A stretch of DNA of 24,355 bases, from NCBI GenBank assembly GCA_964643965.1, contig CAZXVH010000082.1, forward strand, positions 1 through 24,355. The letters are read 5' to 3'. A program made the translations under genes and the position numbers. A model generated the notes under the pieces. It was not told where the DNA came from, searched no databases, and saw only the letters and a list, made by a program, of their open reading frames with translations. The DNA comes from GCA-2746795 sp964643965 (GTDB lineage: Bacteria > Chloroflexota > Anaerolineae > Promineifilales > Promineifilaceae). Below are positions 20,366 through 24,355 of this stretch, piece by piece; within the stretch, counting starts at the first letter, position 1; each line of letters opens with the position of its first letter.

Positions 20366-22966
20366 TTACTCCACCACCACCGCCCCCAAAATAAACCGAT
20401 CCCCTGCCAAATTGCCAGCCGCCTCAGAAATATGCAGACGACGGCCGCCCACCATTTCATACAGCCCCACTTCAAGATAATACGTACCGGGCGCTAAATT
20501 TTCTGGTACTGGCAGCCGATATGGGTCAAGCATTGTTTGCCCAGGCAGCCATTTTGGAATCCAGAGATGGGTGGGCATGGAACCGCCCAGTGGCGTGTAG
20601 TCCAGGCCGGCAACGGGCTGGTTGGCAGCGTCGATGAGGTGGATGAAGATGGTGTAACTTTCTTCGGCAGGAGCCAGGCTTTCCCAGGTGAGGGTGATTT
20701 TGAGGGTATCTCCCGGTTGTACCTGTGGCGCATGTTCTACATCCCAAGGCGCTTGGGAACCGTTTGCTTTTGCCGCAACCAAGCCCACCCGCTGCCTAAA
20801 ATTTGCCAACAGATGGTCTGTGCGAATAGGATGGTCTAATCCAGTGACGGTGAGGGTTCCCAAATCCAAGTTGAGCGGCACGGTGGTATCGGTGCTGAGA
20901 TTTTTGAGGTTGAGGGTGACGGGATAATCGCCAGACGGCAAATCGTGGGGCAGGGCAAAGTCGAACGCTTCGACGACGATTTCGTTGGGAGTGTAGGTCG
21001 GGGTGAGTTGGTGGCTGTCGGTGGTGAAGGTGTAGTTCAGGTCACCGACATGCAGTTCGGGGACGTAGTAGTGGGTGGGGGTGACTGGGGTGGTGAAGGC
21101 CAAGGTGAGGGGAATATAGTCTCCGGCAGAAACGGCCGTTTCTGGCAATCCATAGCCCACCACAGAAATTTCTTCACCGGTAGCCTCAACCGGCGTTAAC
21201 GCTGGCGGCAGGGTGAATTGCAGGTCCGAGCCAATATCTATCACCTGGTAAAAGGGGCCGACGGGACGCAGGCGGAAGCCGAAATCGACGATCTCCCGCC
21301 GGTAATTGCTCAGGTATACAGGGCCGCCAGGCAAGTTGGCGATGACATTTTCCAGCCAGGGATTGGCTGCGCCTGTGGAAACCAGTTTGGGGGTGACATC
21401 GGCGGGGAGGGGGAAACGGCCGTTTACATATTGGTTGTACCAGATCGGCGTCATATGCTCCCAATCGTTGAGCAGCACGGCGCCTTCGCCCGAACCCGCG
21501 AAGCGGGTAAACATCGCATCGACGTAATCCTGGGCAGCCGTGTAATCCCTCAAGCTAATGCGTGGCCCATTCCGTGCCATTTGCAGGACAGGGCCAAGCA
21601 GGAATAGCGCCGCCGCCAACAACCAGACTAATCTCTGCGCATTTTCTATGTTTTTGCGCTGAAAAAGTAGGTGCAGAGAAACGAGCAAACCATACAAGCC
21701 AATACCAGCCATCAAGCCCAACAGCATAAAAATGCCCAGCAAATAGGCCATGATGTCTTGTACGCGCAAGTTCATGACAAAGGCATAATTCCCCACCAGC
21801 GCCAGCCCATACAAAATCGCCAACGGCTTCAACGACTCCCGAAACTTCACCCTGCCACCCTGCAACTTTGCCACCCCTTCGACATGGCTCAGGGCAAGCC
21901 TGCCTCCAAAAATCAACCAGCCAAACCCCACCACCCCCAAAAATATAACCGGCAGTGAATATTGCAAACGGAGCAGCGTCCAGAAAACGGCCGTTCTCTC
22001 CCCCACATCCGCCAATCCATAAAAAGGCAGACTCTCGCTAAGCCCCCGCGCCAGGATGTAGTTGAGGAAGCCGTCAAGTGTGTTCAAATCGGTGGGGCCA
22101 AAGGGGGTGGTGGCGCTGCGCAGCGGGAAATAGAGCCACACCGTCAAGCCGAGCAGGCCACACAAAACCATACCCAGCAAGGTGCGCCACTCCTTCCAAA
22201 TGGATGGACGCACGATGAGGATAAACAGCCCATACGCTGGCCAGGCCATCACTGTCAGCGGATGATGGGTGAGGCCCAGTCCCAGGGTGAGAGCGAAGGC
22301 AAACAGCCATTTGGGGTGGGCAAGTTTGCTGGTTTGTAAGTTGGCTGTTTTGCCACCTTGCCCCTCTGCCAACCCTTCGCCATTGCTCAGGACAGGCTTG
22401 CTATTTTCCGCCCAAAACTTCGTCAAAAAAAACAAATTCGCCATCAAAAATGCGGCGGTGAGGATGTGGGGGTTGGCGTGGATGGCGTGCTGCCAGATGT
22501 CGGCGCTGGTGGCGATGAGCAGGGCGGTGAAGATAGCGGGGATAATAATGAATAATGAATTGTGAATTGTGAATTGTGAATTGTGTTTGCCGATTGTGTC
22601 TATTGTGCCGAAGGCGAAGAGGGAGGCGGCGAGGGCGGAGAGAGCGGCCAGGAAGTGCATACGTTGGGAGACGGCGCCGAAGGGGATGAGGGTTTGGGCC
22701 AGTTTGCCTAACAGGGTAATGAAGGCGTAACCAGGCGGGTGAGCAAAGCCCAGTTGGTTGGCGACGACGGTGTATTCGCTGGGGTCGCCAAAGACGGGGG
22801 CGGAGGCCAGGGTGAGTAAATAGAGGGTGAATATGATAAAGGCGGTAAATAGAAAACTTATCCGCAGATTACGCAGACGCCGCAGATTTTTCTCTGGGTT
22901 TTCTCCGTATCTCTCTATCTCTTCTCTGTGAATCTCTCTGTTCCTACTTTCCGAGGAGTTGGTCAT
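20366..22966 (-). CDS. DUF2723 multi-spanning membrane protein (GT-C-like) with extracytoplasmic domain
   Basis: An 866-residue protein from ATG 22964-22966. The N-terminal half has about ten hydrophobic helices and the DUF2723 signature: first helix near SFLFTAFIIFTLYLLTLASA, then FGDPSEYTVVANQLGFAHPP, GYAFITLLGKLAQTLIPFG, and TSADIWQHAIHANPHIL. DUF2723 proteins relate to GT-C glycosyltransferases such as protein O-mannosyl transferases; the donor is probably a polyprenyl-linked sugar (inference). The C-terminal third is soluble, with two beta-rich sandwich-like segments (VNGRFPL...; HPIRTDHLLANFRQRVG). The upstream TTG at 23029 is an unlikely start. The gene start lies inside the glycosyltransferase end. 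Repeats are inserted in-frame at three loops (GAATTGT array, two TTCGACA-type). Confidence 0.84.
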   Translation of the reverse strand: MTNSSESRNREIHREEIERYGENPEKNLRRLRNLRISFLFTAFIIFTLYLLTLASAPVFGDPSEYTVVANQLGFAHPPGYAFITLLGKLAQTLIPFGAVSQRMHFLAALSALAASLFAFGTIDTIGKHNSQFTIHNSLFIIIPAIFTALLIATSADIWQHAIHANPHILTAAFLMANLFFLTKFWAENSKPVLSNGEGLAEGQGGKTANLQTSKLAHPKWLFAFALTLGLGLTHHPLTVMAWPAYGLFILIVRPSIWKEWRTLLGMVLCGLLGLTVWLYFPLRSATTPFGPTDLNTLDGFLNYILARGLSESLPFYGLADVGERTAVFWTLLRLQYSLPVIFLGVVGFGWLIFGGRLALSHVEGVAKLQGGRVKFRESLKPLAILYGLALVGNYAFVMNLRVQDIMAYLLGIFMLLGLMAGIGLYGLLVSLHLLFQRKNIENAQRLVWLLAAALFLLGPVLQMARNGPRISLRDYTAAQDYVDAMFTRFAGSGEGAVLLNDWEHMTPIWYNQYVNGRFPLPADVTPKLVSTGAANPWLENVIANLPGGPVYLSNYRREIVDFGFRLRPVGPFYQVIDIGSDLQFTLPPALTPVEATGEEISVVGYGLPETAVSAGDYIPLTLAFTTPVTPTHYYVPELHVGDLNYTFTTDSHQLTPTYTPNEIVVEAFDFALPHDLPSGDYPVTLNLKNLSTDTTVPLNLDLGTLTVTGLDHPIRTDHLLANFRQRVGLVAAKANGSQAPWDVEHAPQVQPGDTLKITLTWESLAPAEESYTIFIHLIDAANQPVAGLDYTPLGGSMPTHLWIPKWLPGQTMLDPYRLPVPENLAPGTYYLEVGLYEMVGGRRLHISEAAGNLAGDRFILGAVVVE
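21874..21904. repeat. TTCGACA-GGCTCAG repeat inside the DUF2723 gene
   Basis: Core CTTCGACATGGCTCAG, then GGCAAGCCTGCC. It encodes part of a hydrophilic loop (GRLALSHVEGVAKLQGG). The related copy is at 22372-22402. Confidence 0.6.
22372..22402. repeat. Second TTCGACA-GGCTCAG-type repeat inside the DUF2723 gene
   Basis: Core CTTCGCCATTGCTCAG, then GACAGGCTTGC. It encodes KPVLSNGEGLAEGQGG, a loop not expected in a transmembrane protein. Related to 21874-21904 and 1053-1070. Confidence 0.6.
22557..22584. repeat. 4 x GAATTGT heptanucleotide array inside the DUF2723 gene
   Basis: Four perfect 7-nt units encode KHNSQFTIHNSLF in the loop between two membrane helices. A change of one unit would shift the reading frame. 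Confidence 0.85.
22858..22960. repeat. Low-complexity CT-rich segment at the DUF2723 gene start
   Basis: Contains a GCAGATTACGCAGACGCCGC type run followed by a long TCTCT-rich stretch (plus strand). It encodes the charged REIHREEIERYGENPEKN leader, and looks like a dispersed intergenic repeat absorbed into the gene's 5' end. Confidence 0.45.
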
Positions 22967-24074
22967 AAATAGCAATGGTCTCTTGCGCCGTGCGCTGCCA
23001 GCTAAATTGGGCGGCTTGCTGGAAGCCAAGCTGGCGGCGATGGGTGTATTCTTCTTTGTCAGTGAGCAGGCGGTGGATAACGGCCGTTATCTCTTCCACA
23101 TTCTCCGGGTCAAAATAAGCAGCCGCTTCGCCGCCCACTTCCGGGTGGCTGCCAGCGTTGCTGGCCGCTACCACCTGCCCGCAGGCCATCTCTTCCAGGA
23201 TGGGCAGGCCAAAGCCTTCATAGAGACTGGGCTGCACCGCTAAATCGGCGGCGGCGATGACGGCCGGCAGGTCTTCATCTTCTACCCAGCCCAAAGGCAA
23301 GACGGCGTCTTGCAGGCCGAGCCGCTCAATTTTGGCAAAAAAGTCGTCATAAAGCCACCCTTTGCCCCCGACCAGGACCAGGGAGAGGGAGAGGTGAGGG
23401 AGGCGTTGGCGTAAAGCCAGGAGGGAATCGAGCAGGCGGCTGAGATTTTTCCGAGGCTCAATCGTGGAGAGGTGGAGAAGGAAGTGTTCAGGTAAATTGT
23501 ATGTTTGCCGTACATCATCGATCCTGGTCAGGGGCGGCGGCTGAAAAAGGGAAGAGGCCGCCTCGTACACGACATGTATCTTAGCGGGATCGAGGCCATA
23601 GTGCCGCACGCAATCTTGCTTGCTTGCCTGTGAAACGGCAATGATGACATCGGCCTTACGGCAGAAAAGAGGCATGGCGGCGTTGAGATACCAGTAGTTG
23701 AGCTTCTTGTGATACTCAGGGAACAATTTGTAAATCAGGTCATGCACGGTGAGGAGAGTAGGTACGCCATGCAGGGGCATGAGCAGATGTTCCGTGCCGT
23801 GGAACAATTCTGCGCCAGGCACGAGCCGGTTAAAACCGAGGCCGCTCAGTTGACCCAGCAGCACGGCCGTGCGCCACGGCTTGTAACCGAGATTGATGTG
23901 GGTGGTGGGTACGTTTGTGGGCAGGTTGGGGGGGAAACGGCCGTTACGCCCCTGGTTATAAAACAAGCCAAAACGATCCGGTTGTTCCTCAATGAGGGCT
24001 TGCGCCAGCCGCGCCGAGTAACGCCCCAACCCGGCCCGGCTGTGAACGGCCGCTGAAATGTCTATGGTGATCAT
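22944..24074 (-). CDS. GT4-family glycosyltransferase
   Basis: A 376-residue GT-B fold retaining glycosyltransferase, using a nucleotide sugar for a cell-surface polysaccharide or glycan, with substrate unknown. N-terminal acceptor domain: MITIDISAAVHSRAGLGRYS; a HDLIYKLFPEYH segment at 111-122. Donor domain: STIEPRKN (203-210), and the E-x7-E motif EGFGLPILEEMACG (E286, E294). No membrane segment. Start at ATG 24072-24074; no clear Shine-Dalgarno, 33 bases after the MazF-like stop. It overlaps the DUF2723 gene start by about 23 bases, so the two are likely one transcript, suggesting a shared glycan pathway. Confidence 0.92.
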   Translation of the reverse strand: MITIDISAAVHSRAGLGRYSARLAQALIEEQPDRFGLFYNQGRNGRFPPNLPTNVPTTHINLGYKPWRTAVLLGQLSGLGFNRLVPGAELFHGTEHLLMPLHGVPTLLTVHDLIYKLFPEYHKKLNYWYLNAAMPLFCRKADVIIAVSQASKQDCVRHYGLDPAKIHVVYEAASSLFQPPPLTRIDDVRQTYNLPEHFLLHLSTIEPRKNLSRLLDSLLALRQRLPHLSLSLVLVGGKGWLYDDFFAKIERLGLQDAVLPLGWVEDEDLPAVIAAADLAVQPSLYEGFGLPILEEMACGQVVAASNAGSHPEVGGEAAAYFDPENVEEITAVIHRLLTDKEEYTHRRQLGFQQAAQFSWQRTAQETIAIYDQLLGK

Positions 24075-24107
24075 AAAATAACAGCTTGGGGGGAATAGAA
24101 ATTCATT

Positions 24108-24355
24108 TTATTGATAAATACAGGCATCCAAAATCCCTAACACATCCATCATAACTTCTTGCGGCGCTTTTTCCACAAATTGAATCTCACGACTGTGATA
24201 ATCCACTGATTTCACTTGTTCCACCATAATAAAACCGGTCAATGATAAAGCCTGGGGCACAGAAACATGAAATGGATGGCGCCGATTGGTATTAGCAATC
24301 GGGCAAACAATAGCCAGCCCTGTGTGCTGATTAAACGTGCCATTACTGACAACCA
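24108..24355 (-). CDS. MazF/PemK-type toxin, C-terminal part (5' end beyond window)
   Basis: Minus-strand frame open from the window edge to TAA at 24108-24110, 81 residues visible. Sequence begins VVSNGTFNQHTGLAIVCPIA, continues RRHPFHVSVPQALSLTGFIM and VEQVKSVDYHSREIQFVEKA, ending ILDACIYQ. This matches the MazF/PemK endoribonuclease C-terminal region, in which toxins cleave mRNA at short motifs. Full length is about 110-120 residues, so the N-terminus lies off-window, together with the antitoxin if present. Confidence 0.86.
   Translation of the reverse strand, partial: VVSNGTFNQHTGLAIVCPIANTNRRHPFHVSVPQALSLTGFIMVEQVKSVDYHSREIQFVEKAPQEVMMDVLGILDACIYQ

Noticed and set aside
1..24355. tRNA, rRNA, riboswitch or CRISPR
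   Set aside because: No cloverleaf-like segment, conserved rRNA or riboswitch core, or repeat-spacer array was recognised by eye; a covariance-model search would be decisive.

Overview
The window looks like a chromosomal segment of an uncultured, moderately GC-rich bacterium, most likely Chloroflexota (Anaerolineae-like). That placement is inference from the gene set (a NuoE-NuoF fusion, paired gamma-alpha fused 2-oxoacid:ferredoxin oxidoreductases, DUF2723 membrane protein, several small toxin-antitoxin pairs) and from dispersed short repeats; no rRNA, tRNA or CRISPR was found.

Layout. 1-4119: a 3'-truncated threonine synthase, a single-domain response regulator and an MFS transporter, all on the minus strand, then a divergent LysR-type regulator. 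4404-8254 (plus): an NADH-oxidising flavoprotein module (NuoE-NuoF fusion, and a NuoG-N-terminus-like iron-sulfur protein) whose two genes are separated by two small gene pairs, DUF433/DUF5615 (PIN-like) and DUF4160/DUF2442. A second copy of the nuoF tail between those pairs records a past insertion or recombination. 8389-10767 (plus): ComEC, the DNA-uptake channel. 10768-17405 (minus): an FCD/GntR regulator followed by two successive korA-korB operons. 17500-19568 (minus): a trkA-trkH/ktrB potassium uptake operon, bounded on its upstream side by a decayed copy of the FCD regulator's 5' end. 19893-20245: an antitoxin with an internally deleted VapC toxin. 20366-24074 (minus): a DUF2723 multi-spanning membrane protein and a GT4 glycosyltransferase. 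24108-24355: the C-terminal part of a MazF/PemK toxin running off the window.

How the genes may fit together. The ferredoxin-reducing KOR enzymes and the NADH-linked NuoEF plus iron-sulfur module could exchange electrons through ferredoxin or the iron-sulfur protein; no hydrogenase or formate dehydrogenase catalytic subunit is present here, so the partner of the diaphorase module is open. The FCD regulator is the natural candidate controller of the first KOR operon.

The most striking non-genic signals are 25 exact copies of the palindrome AACGGCCGTT, mostly inside genes, and several unrelated arrays of 7-nt tandem units (8 x ACTGTNN twice, 4 x GAATTGT, a GATTNNN array), one of them inside an open reading frame. 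These resemble in kind the HIP1 and heptanucleotide STRR repeats of cyanobacteria, but the sequences differ.
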